This document shows, in pieces, positions 14,201-26,200 of a stretch of 64,000 bases of DNA. Both the position numbers and the translations under genes were made by a program. The notes under the pieces were generated by a model. It was not told the origin of the DNA, searched no databases, and saw only the letters and a list, made by a program, of their open reading frames with translations. The stretch comes from Rhinopomastus cyanomelas. Lineage: Eukaryota; Chordata; Aves; Bucerotiformes; Rhinopomastidae. Position 1 is the first letter of the stretch. Each line of letters opens with the position of its first letter. Location of the stretch: contig VXBP01002579.1 of assembly GCA_013400115.1 (NCBI GenBank), positions 558,573 to 622,572 on the forward strand, written 5' to 3'.

Positions 14201-17200
14201 TTAAGAAACAGAATTTCTCTGTTCATTAGCTTAAATGCACATCTGAAGAGACAGACTCTTAAAAAAACCCTTAGAAATAGGGTTATTAAATTTATTTACT
14301 ATACTATTGATTTAATATTAAAATATTACAGATTACTACATTTGCTTGAATACATCACTGCACATTGAAATCCCATTTAAGAAACACATTCTTCTTCAGA
14401 AATGAGTATTAGAATCCCACTGATATAAACTGCACCCAAAACAGTCAAATGTACTTTCCTGAAGCAAAGGTTAAATTAGTAGATTTCTGCAATGTCAATT
14501 CCTAATTACCCATTAAAGAAGTAACAGCAATAATAATGACTAAATACTCACCAATTGGGCAATCCTTCTTGTTACACACATCGTGTTGCCTGGTGTCGCC
14601 CACACAGGGCTTTCCTCCATACTGTGGCTCTGGACTGTTACAGAGACGGGACCTCTCGCGAATTCCTCCTCCACAGGTAGTGGTGCAGGCAGACCATGGA
14701 GACCAAGGACCCCACCGGCCATTCACTGGGACATGCAAAAGAGAGGAGAATAGTATCACAGGCAATACACTGGGGACAGCACTCAGTGCCAATGACAACG
14801 ATCCTTTCTTCAGATCCCTGAGTGGTGACTGTTCCTAGCTATGCACATGGGAAGAAAGATGCTGGCAAACTCTTACACTGACACAGCAATATTTCAGAAA
14901 CAAAACAAACAAATAAAAAAAACACCCAACTGCTTTATAGGCATTTTTTGGCCAATAATACAAAACAATCTGCAGTGCCCACTGGTATGGCGTAGTTGTG
15001 CTTAAGTTGATCTGAACAAGTTCGGTGCCTTCAAAGCTCCCTACTGAGCTTTCAGTTTGTACAGAAAGCAGGGTGTGACTGCAGGATACAACCTTCTGAG
15101 CCAGACCTGAGCTCCATGGCCTTGATTTATGGTAACAGTAAGCTCAGTAAGGTTATGGCTGTTATTCTTGTTTTGTAGTTCATTCAGCAGTTATCCTCAG
15201 TATTGCCTGACTCAGTGTAAATATCTTGTTTAAATGATTCTTCTGCTGAGGAGGGACTTTTTAGGATGTCGGCTAGCGACAGGACTAGGGTCAATGGAGC
15301 AAAGCTGGAGATGGGCAGATTTAGCGTGGATGTGAGGAGGAAGTTCTTCACCGTGAGAGTGGTGAGAGCCTGGAATGGGTTGCCCAGGGAGGTGGTCGAG
15401 GCATCATCCCTGGAGGTGTTTAAGGCCAGGCTGGATGAGGCTCTGGCCAGTATGATCTAGGGTAGGGTGTCCCTGCCCATGGTAGGGCGGTTGGAATTGG
15501 ATGATCCTGTGGTCACTTCCAACCCTGACTGATTCTATGATTCTATAACTTCTTCCCAGTGAGGGTGACAGAGCACTGGAAGGGGCTGCCCAGGGGGTTT
15601 GTGGAGTCTCTTTCTCTGGAGAGGTTTGGAGCCTTCCTGGACATGTTTCTGTGCTTGAACTGGGACATCCTGCTGTGGCAGGGGGATTGGACTGGATGAT
15701 CTTTCAAGGTCCCTTCCAATCCCTAATGTTCTGTGATTCTGCAATCCTGTGTGATTCTGTGTTCTATATTCTAGTTATCCTGAATTTTCTTGAAATACAT
15801 ATTTGCATTAAAATGTGTATTTGTTCTATAAAAAACCACAAGGACAACAGTCCTTAAATAAACAAGCATGATAGATAAAAAAAGAAAAGACTATGTGCAC
15901 ATAACTGTTTAAACAGTATTGGTTAGAAGATTGACATCAGTTTCAAGCTCACACCCCATGAGTAGATAGGAAAAAGGGAGGGAATGACAAAAGAACTGCA
16001 AAGGGAAAAAAGGAAAAATTACACGAAAGAAAAGTGAAAGTGAGTGGAATGAACAATATATAAAGAGGTTTAAAAACATAGGTGAGGAAGAAAGAAGTAG
16101 AGTAACAACTGAAAGTGTTGTATGTGTGTAAAGTTTGTGTGCATACTTTCAAAGAAATCTGGGTATTGGGAGACTGTGTGTCTAGTCCTAACATGCACAG
16201 AATTAGCTCTCTTTTAGATAGAAAATGTCTACATTTTCAATATGCAGAGATCAATCACTACCTTGTAGAATTACAATTTCTCAGACTCTTAGTGTTTAAA
16301 GAGAAATCCTAGCTTGGGAGGTTTACAAATCCTCTGATTGCACTGTTGTCTGTTTTTAAAGCATGTTTGTGTGGGATTCCACCCCTCAGCTATACATCAT
16401 TTTCTGCTATAGAAATTCACTGAATAAAGAGAAGAAATTCATCTGGAACATTATTGCATCACCCTGGAGTCAAGACCACAGACGTACCTGGACATGGAAC
16501 CTTCTCACACTTCTCTGTTTCACGTCCATTTCCCACACAGTTTCTCCCACCCATCTGGGGAATAGGGGAATTGCACAGGCGGATGCGGGTGATATTCCCC
16601 ACTCCACAGGTAACTGAACAGGAGGACCAGGGAGACCAGTGACTCCAGCCACCATCCTGACGGACTGTCAGAGAAAAGAGCAAAACTCAAGGAAATAGCC
16701 CACCTGCAGCAGTAATACACACTTGCTTGTGAAGTACACCCTCCAGTAAGTCTTTTACTACATCTGATAAATATCCTGTCTCTTTCCTACCACTGTACCA
16801 TCAGCAATTCAGCTCAGGCACTCAAAGTACAGCTTTCTTAAGAATCTCAGTGACCAAGTATGACTAACAGAAACACTCATCCAATGAAACCAGCGTGTCT
16901 GTAAAACACTCATTGAGACATCCACCAGCTTCAGCAATAGCCTGAACTATTACAGTAGCATGAATACACTAGCATTAAATACTGTTCTCAGGGCAGATCA
17001 TGATTCTTCTAATTGCTGTCAATATAAAAGCAGTTTGATCTACTGCAAGTCTTTTATGATTAACACACTGCCAATAGTCATGAATGAATGGCAGATTATA
17101 AACGCATCACAATTATAAACCAAGTGTTATCTTCAAACTGACTTCACACAAGAGACTATGGTTCATAACGTTAAAGAAGAGCTGTCAACCACTATCTTTA

Positions 17201-20200
17201 TTTAACAGAGCTGAGCCCAGAATGCACATGCCTATTGAACTGCAAGGAAACTTAGAAATATTTGAAAAATGGGAAGATGACAAAGACTCTAATGACAGCT
17301 GCTTGAATTATGCATGTGAGCGTTTAAATACACGCTGTCCCGACTAGGGAGCGCTCACAGGAAATACACACTAAGCTTGTTTTTGCTTAGAGATGTCCAA
17401 AGAAGTGTTAAAAAGGGATAAATTTTATTACTTACTGCGATGGTCACACTTCTTAAAGCTGCACATCCTTGTCTGGATGTGTGGGCCTGTACAAGCACTC
17501 CGGGTGACATCACACGACCTTCCTCGCATCTGTGTGCCAGAGCCACAGGTGACTGAGCACTTGGTCCAGTCTGACCATGGTGACCAGCCTTCCTCACTGT
17601 CATCAGCTGCAAAGAGAAAGGGAAGAAAAACTGCTTAGCATTGAAAGTCACTATCATCCTATTCAGAAAGCTCTCACTTCTCTTGTTCTGCAGAACACAA
17701 ACTTTGTCCTTCACATCTCTCTTTTTTCTAATTTGGCTTCCTCAAGCTGCTATTGAAGTTAGGGAATTATGGTTTAATACAATGAGAGGTTAGTCCAGCT
17801 AAGAACCTCGGATCTTCATGAACTTGTGTGCAGTGTGTTTGCACTTGGCATTGACCTTGGAGGAAGAATATCTTATCTCTAGAATGGAATGAGCCAAAAT
17901 CTTGAGTCCAAACTGCCCTGGACTTCAGAATACAGGTCTGAAATGATCTGCAAACCAACAAGAATCAGAATGCCCAGCCACAGAAAACACAACTGGAGAG
18001 GAACATGCATCTAATCTTCAGTGTCCAGTTTAGCCGGGCAAATTATCAACTTACTTCTAAGCAACCAATGCAACAGCTGAAGAGAAACCAACTCCTCCAG
18101 AAGGTAACTTCACACAGCCAAGATACTTCACATGATCTTTATATAAACATGTTTTATATTTAATCTTAACTGCCTTGAATTCTTACTTTGTTTTGACCTT
18201 CCCAACATACTAGTAGTGATTTTAAACATTGCCAAAGGCTATTTTAGCTTTGGCTATGTACTCACAGTGAGAGCAGACTGGACAGCATTCGCCTTCAACA
18301 AAAATTGGATCAGCACAGGAGACTGCTGGGCAGGTGATTTGATGGCACACGATTTTAGAATCCTGCAGGTAAGGAAATCATCTTAATGACTTATGTTCAC
18401 ATACCGAAGCAAATAACAGTGGATATCTGGAGAAGCTTCATGTGTGGAAATTATTTGATTTGCTCTAACTGTCATGGTCACAAGGATTACTCTTTAAAAA
18501 TATAATACATCCTAGTCCAAGCTCTGAGTTAACTGTACCATGACCTGGACAGCTGGGCTGGATTAACCCCACTATCCATTTCTGCAGACAAGAATGTTTT
18601 CAAAACCTTACCTGGCAGGTGCACTTGGTGCAGCTGTCTACAATCCAGCTTTCACTGTCTCCAAAGACACGGCCATCCTGCCAGCAAACTGACTGGTTCT
18701 TCAGGGTTTTGTTAGGTCCAATCAATTCCCACATAATTTGGTTCTCTTCGGACTAGAAGATGAAGAAAATTTAAACAATAGCAAACTATTTGAAATAAAC
18801 AAAACAGACACTACTGGATTTTATTCTCCCATTAAGAAAAATAAATTACATATGAATGTGCATTAAAAAGATGATTACAGGTACCACAAGACTGCACAGC
18901 AGTCCTTCAGTTAACAACACAAACAGAGTCACACAATACTAAGGGAAATCTGTTCTTAGCATTTTGTTTTCCTCTAGTAGAGCTGATCTTTAGAGGGGAA
19001 GATTTGGTCTCAAGACACAGTAATAAACTCCCTTCAGAAAGAATGGACTGATCAGGAATAAGAAGAGGCAGACTCCGGTAAAAAGTCACAGTCACACGTA
19101 AGTTATGAAAACCCCATACAGTTACTACAGCTTAGATACCCTGTGTAGTCACTTGCTGAAGAATTCATAAATGGTATAAGCATGACTACAGGCACAGTTT
19201 TGTTTAGCTTTCATTTCATGTAGCATTCAAAAGGATTGTTCCCAAACCTGAAGTAGCCTTTAAGAGGATTTATTTCCCCTGTGTATGAGTGCACGAGTGT
19301 CTGCAAACCCAGTCTGTGACAACCAAATGTTCAATAAAGTGTTAAACTCAAGAACTCCATAACTAGTCCCCTTGAACATGAAGGTCATCTCTACATTATG
19401 TAGAGATACCAACAAGCATACAGATGCACACACAGAAATCTCTATTAGCTGCCTCTAGTATAAAACAAAGAAGGAAAGATTGCTGCACAGCAGATCTTTC
19501 AGTGGTTCAGACTTACAGGTACCCACCACTTTTTGGAGGTTATCAGCCAAGTTGTTCACCACAATGCGGAGGCCGGTGAGCTCTGTGAACATCGTTCCCA
19601 GCTCTTCACAGGAGCGGTCACAGAACTCAGCCTTCTTCTCTGGTTTCTCACCCACATACTCAGTTGTGACAGCAGGGCTCAGCTGAAGGATTTCAGTGCT
19701 CTCATTGATGGTGTTCACTTCAGCTGGTAGCAAGATAGAAAAGAGAAGAGAGGCATAAACAAAGATCTTCCCCAGATTACAGATTCCTGCTGAAATCACA
19801 GACTGGCATCCACGCGTAGGGTTTAAACACATGTATTTTGGCACAGCTTCATGCTAGATTATACCCAGGAACAAAAGGCAGGGGTTAGATGTCAGCTGGT
19901 TCCAATTATGAGCTTTCTTTTTTCAAAATGAAGAGCCAAGCTGGGTCTCACATGGCCCTTACTTTAAAACATTGTTGGCACTGCAACACATTCATTTCTG
20001 AAGAAGACATAACAAAAGGACGTGGTATCAAAAAAGCAAACCCATTTTCTCCACTCAGTGCCACTAAGGCTTCAGGTTTTTTCATGACCTATCACACTTT
20101 CTCAGTGAAGGAGACTTTAATTGCAGAAAGTCATTGTCTTGTCCTTGTCCTGCTCATAAATCCCATGGTTGCTTGCATCGAATTTGAACCACTACGCAAT

Positions 20201-23200
20201 TTATAGCAGACTCTGGGATGCTTTATGTTGCACTAGCTGGTATTAAACTCAGAGAAGCTGTTATAATGACAGTTTAATTCTGAAGTGAAATGGAGGTTAA
20301 GTTAAGATCAGGCTGAATATTTGATTTATCACTCCAAACACTCTTCCATCATGCATATCATAATAAAACAGGACTTTGCCTGTGTTATAACAGGGAGAAC
20401 TGGACATGTTCTAATATCAGTTTAAGACACCTCCCTGACTACAGGAAATTATTGAAAAAAGATATAGCAGAAAGCATTGGCAGTAATTAATTTAAAAAGA
20501 ACTTCAGTAACTAAATAAAATGGTCTGTGTCCTGTTGAGTGTTTAAACCTTCAGTGGGTAAGTGCTGTATGGATACCATGGAATATTTCTCTAAGGATTC
20601 TGCGGCACACTGACGGTGTCGGCTGTACAGAAATCAGTCTCTCAGTAAAGACCTGTTTAGCAGATTTACTAATGTTGTTATAATGCAAAGTTATCAAAGA
20701 GAAGTGAAAACTGAAGGATAAAGCAAGTTTAAAAAGAGAAATCAGCACAGGATCATGTGCCACAAAACATTTGCTTCAAAACACACCAGGACCATTCAGT
20801 GTTGACAAGTCACAGAAGGTGTCAAGACTTCAGAAATTTGGATTTGATGCCTGACTCTACAATGTCAAGTGTTATATTCAAATGCATGAGCAATGAAAAT
20901 GGGAGCAAAGTATTCTGCTTTCATTTAGAAGGCTAAAAATAAAAGAACACAGAACCAACCTATAAGATGACATCATTTGCTTTTCAACTATACGTAAAAT
21001 GATTGTGCTTTTGAGTCAGCTATGAAGTACCTGACGCTAGCCAAGGTCCCCCAAAATTGGCCCACAGTATTCCAGGGTTAAAGCAATTGCCCAGCTTCAC
21101 TTATGGGATGGGAGAAAACCAATCTAGCACACAGCAGATCAGAACTCTGTCTTGTAACTGTTTGCTTCAGCTGCTTTTTGATTTCCTGGAAAGAATGCAA
21201 TTTTCCTACCGCACTGAAACACCAGGCTTCTCGGATTCCCCCACTGCACGTCTCAGGTCATTAATTTCACATTTTTAAAGCCAAGATGGAGTGTGCCTTG
21301 ACCAGAACATTCTGAGGACATTAATAAAGCTGCAATCTCAGCAGGAAACATAAACCAAAACTATGTTAGAAGAACTAAACCCACACTTCCTACTGGTACT
21401 TGGCAGTGACTGAAAGAAGATGTCTGGAGATCACTGGGAAATCAGGTCTCTGTTGCTGGTTTCCTGCTAATTTCCTAAGGACCACATGATTGTCTTTAAA
21501 ATGAGAATCCAGAAGGGCAATAAGTGCATCTTTTCACATAAGCAAATGTCAGTCTGTGGATCTATCTGAAGAAGGGATTTTATTGATGTGCCTACATAGG
21601 CATGTTTTTATCATGTCTCCTACCCAGCACTCTGTAGAAGTCCCACCTAAAGTATTTGCAGCCACCATGCTACAGAGACACCTGCCTACTCTCAACTCAA
21701 TGGCAATTCTAAAATACCATTTCACCACACCTTCAGTCACATTCCCACACTAAGGGTAAAGTTACTGTCCTGCCTCTGAAAAAGCAGCAGGATTTTGTGT
21801 TCTCAGAGCTGAGCGAACCCCACTGGTAACATCTACCGTATTGTTATGGGACACTCACACGCAAATGTGGCATCTTAGTGCCTGTACCTGAGATCAACGA
21901 GTGGGCCATCAAAATGGGAAGATATGCACCTTGTGGTCAGTAACATACTGCCCATGGCTTGTTAACTGTGGTGATTTGGCTGGACAGGCAATGTCAGAAA
22001 ACTAGCCGTGCACACAGCAAGCTTCTCAAGCAATTTTGATCGTCTCAAGCCACAGCGTGCTACCAGCCCTCTTCTGCTGTTGTACAAGTAACTTTCTTCT
22101 TGTCTGTTCTCTTGGTGTTTCAAAATTAAAGTAAGAATATTGTGAATTGAACTACTTGCATGCAGAACTCCATTGTCCTTTTACACTCCAATTGATTTCC
22201 TCTTTCTAGTAGCAGTACAGTAACATCTCATGTCCACTTGGTATTTCAAAACGTTTGATCGCACTCCTTTTTGTAGTAATCAATCAATAATACAGATTTG
22301 TAGACACTGTCTCTCATTGGTTTTGGTGGTTTAATCCAACTACACCTTGGGATCCCATCCTCTTGACTGAGACTGCTCTGGCTCTGACTGCTGAATGTAT
22401 CCTCAATATTCTCCCTTGACTTAAGGGAATTTGTTCTCCATGGGTAACCAAAGCAGGACAGCTGAACTGCATCCTTCCTGAACCCATCCTTCTCTTTTAT
22501 CCAGATTACAATTAAATACACATTCTATTTTCATCTGGAGTTCTGTTATATGTGCATTTTATTGCACCAACAAAGATGAGAACTAGTAATCAGTAGTTTC
22601 AGCTTGGCTGGGAGATATGACAACAAATGAGGCCATGTCTTTTTGCCTGGGCTATATAAGGCCACTTCCATTCTAGCCTTGTTCTTCATTTCTAATACAT
22701 CGTTATACTTGTGTCTGAGGTCCAGCACAAGGGCACATCTCTGCAATGTATGAAATGACTGACCAATACCCCTTAACAAGATCTAAAAACAGACTAGTGA
22801 GCTCATTGTTTTTAATCCATGTGTGCACACACCCCTACACAGCAGTATAGAAACATGCGTGTACACACATTCATACATGCTATATGGACTTCTCTTTACA
22901 AAATCTCAATATTCTGGCCCACTTTGAAGAAGTAAATACCTGCTACAGCTTAATTTCTGGGTTTTGTGTAAACAGGGAATTGCTTTATGGTCACATTTTA
23001 GTGAAATGACAGAAATAATGGCAATTTAGTACGAGGAGTTTCATAGAATCGTAAGGGATTGGAAGGGACCTCAAAAGATCATCTAGTCCAATCCCCATGC
23101 CACAGCAGGGTCACTTAGAACAAGTCACACAGGAACACATCCAGGCAGGTCTTAAACATCTCCAGTGAAAGAGACTTCACAACCCCCCTGGGCAGCCTGT

Positions 23201-26200
23201 TCCAGTGCTCTGTCACCCTCACTGGGAAGAAGTTCCTTCTCATATTGATGTGGAACCTCCTATGTTCTAGCTTACAACCATTGCCCCTTGTCCTATGACT
23301 AGGTGACACTGAGAAGAGCCTGGCTCCATCCTCCTGACACCCACCCTTCACATATTTATAGACATTAATGAGGTCACCCCTCAGTCTCCTCCAAGCTAGA
23401 GAGACCCAGAAAACCCTGAAGTGCTGGCTGCTTGTGCTCCTAACACATTCCTCCGACAGACTCAGTTGTATCTGGTTCCTGACTGAGCTCTTGCCCGTTA
23501 GAAACACAGAAAAATAAAACAGCCAACACCTTTCAAGAGCCTGAGAACAGAATCTTAGCTCACAGTCGACAGATTTTCATAAGTCTTTCACAATGAATCC
23601 AACATACTCCCACACACAGAGGGCTCCGCTCCTGGCAAGGTCAGCATGAACTGGACGAACAAGAGCACATGTCAGCCTGTCACATACATGCCTGACATAC
23701 CTCTTCAGTTTTTTCTTTACATGCCTTCCATACCTCTTCAGTGTTTTCCTTATTTTCCTCAGGTTGTTTTGATTAACAATGCTTTGCTATTCAGACCCAA
23801 AGCCTCTTTCAGTCAACAAATTTATTGCCAAGGAATTCAGTGCCTTTAAGCCTTTCAGACTTGTTCATGGGCCCATTGAGACTCAGGAGCAGAATTCAGA
23901 AGCAACATTATCAGTCTTGTGCTCAGTCATAGACACCTCATGGAAGAATGTAGATATTTTGACACAGGTGTATTTTTCCATTTATTTCTATTAATTTCTT
24001 GCTTAATGGCTTTTCTCCCAGCTTAAAAACAGAGGCTCAGAGTTACAAACCAAGCTGTACAAACTAAAATAGTAGGCTACAGAGTAGAAGTGGTGTCTCA
24101 AGACAGTTAAAAAAGATCTTTCCATTATCACCAAAAGGCAATTAATTCTCTTTTTCACTTCATCTGTTGCATGGTTTTAGGCTAGTTATGTCACCATTGA
24201 CAGTCCTCATTATCAGAAGCAACTGAATGGTATTAATGAAATAAAACAGCTTACTTGACTGACTTCTCTGGCATCCTTTTTTACGTAGAACATCTTCTAT
24301 TGAAGTATCAAAGATTAACTGAATATTTTGCAAAAGACCCTGTAACAGCAATAGAAAAAGCAATTACGAAAACATAGGGCAATGTGGAAGTAGCTAACAG
24401 CTGATCCATCTCATTCCCACTCTACTCACTGGGTTCAGTCGTAAGTAAACACGTGAAATAAAAATTGGAAAGCATTAAGCCTGACGCACACTGGGGATAA
24501 AAAAAAGGGGGTTGTGGTTTGGTTACGTACAGGTTCAGTACTATAAACAGCATGTTCTGAAGTAGATGGTAAAGCTATTCATCAGCTCTGAGCTCAAACC
24601 TCTGGCTTCACAGCATGTGTTTCAGTCGGCAATTCTATGAAATGTTCATCACGAGGACAAAGTCGAGTCGCGAAGTTCCTGGCCCATCACACCTCCAGTC
24701 ATTCCCATGCATGATACCTCCCTACATCTGCAGTTATGCTGATGCTACCCCGAGATGAAACTACAAAGCCAGACTGGTATCTGCTTCCCTTTAAAAAATT
24801 GCAAAGAAGGAAAAAAAGACTTTTAAAGCGTATTATTTCAGTGACACAAGTCACTGAAATTTGAAGCAGTTCTAGTAGCACACCTGATGGAGGAACTTTG
24901 TCATGGGGGCTGTAGGCAAGAACTTCTGGCTTCCTTGCCAAAAGTGGTCACTGCATGGACCCACAATCCAGCATATCATAAAATCATAGAAGCATTTACC
25001 TTGAAAAAGACCCTTAAGATCACAGAGTCAAACCATTAATCTAATTCTAGCAAGACCAACACTAAATCTTGAGGACCATATCTACATGACTTTTAAATAT
25101 GTCTAAGGATGGTGATTCAACCCCCTTGCTGGGTAGCCTGTTCCAATGCCTGATGACTCTTTCAATAAAGAAGTTTTCCCTAATGTCTAACCTCAACGTC
25201 CCCTGCACAACTTGAGACCGTTTCATCCTGTCCTGTAACTCTTTACTAGTCAGAAGGGACTCTACCACCCTTCCATAGCTGTAGATAGCAAGAAGGTCTC
25301 CCTTCTGCCTCTCCTTAGACAAACCAGCCCCAGCAACCTCAGCCACTCCTCACAAGGCTGAATCTCTAGACCCTTCATCGACCTTGTTGTCTTTTTTCAG
25401 ATCAGCTCCAGCACCTTTTCATATTGTGGTACCCAAAACTGAACCCAGTAGGTCAAGACGTGACCTCACCACAGGCCAAGTACAAGGGAACAATCACTTC
25501 CCCACTCCTACTGGCTACACTCTTTGTGATACAAGCTATGCTCTCGTTGACAAGTAGAAGGCACAGCAGGATGAGAAAGCAAGAGCTTATTGATATTCTT
25601 GAAGACATGAATTCAGATTTGATTTCAGCTGTGAGGAAAAGAAGCGGTTGTCCAAGTCACATCGCTACATGATGCAGGACACAATATTTACAGGAAAACC
25701 AGAACACTTGTAATTGCTTCATTTTAAAACAAAAGGCAAACAATAAATATTTTTGACAAAGACAAAGAAAATTTCATTTACAAGACTGTTCAAAAACATT
25801 TTTTGAATTTTTTCTTTTTTTGTTTTCAAAACAAAAGGCTGTTCAGAATTGCAAACCAAGATATCCTGTTAGGGGATCAACCAACACCACATGCTTATGC
25901 TCCATTAAAAATACTATTTTTTCTCCTTCCTCTCACAAATCAGATTTTAAAATATTGACAGGTTCTTATGGCTTGAGTAGATATCTTTAAATGGAAAAAT
26001 AGTTCTTCAAGAAACTTCCAAAAATTTCTACTAGTCACCACAGAACTCCAAGGTGTTTAGACAACTTATATCTGGAAGAGGATTCAAGAGGAAAGCCCAT
26101 AAACTGGTTTTGTGCACTCTTCCTGTACCCAGACTTTGCCAGTATTTTGCTTTCAGGAACCCCAGATTCACACAGCATAGATCCAGCATGAATTAAAAAA

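Noticed and set aside
23115..23507. 130-codon minus-strand open frame in intron 4
   Set aside because: It matches the C-terminal end of CR1 ORF2 (FFPVRVTEHWNRLPRGVV) and is a repeat remnant.
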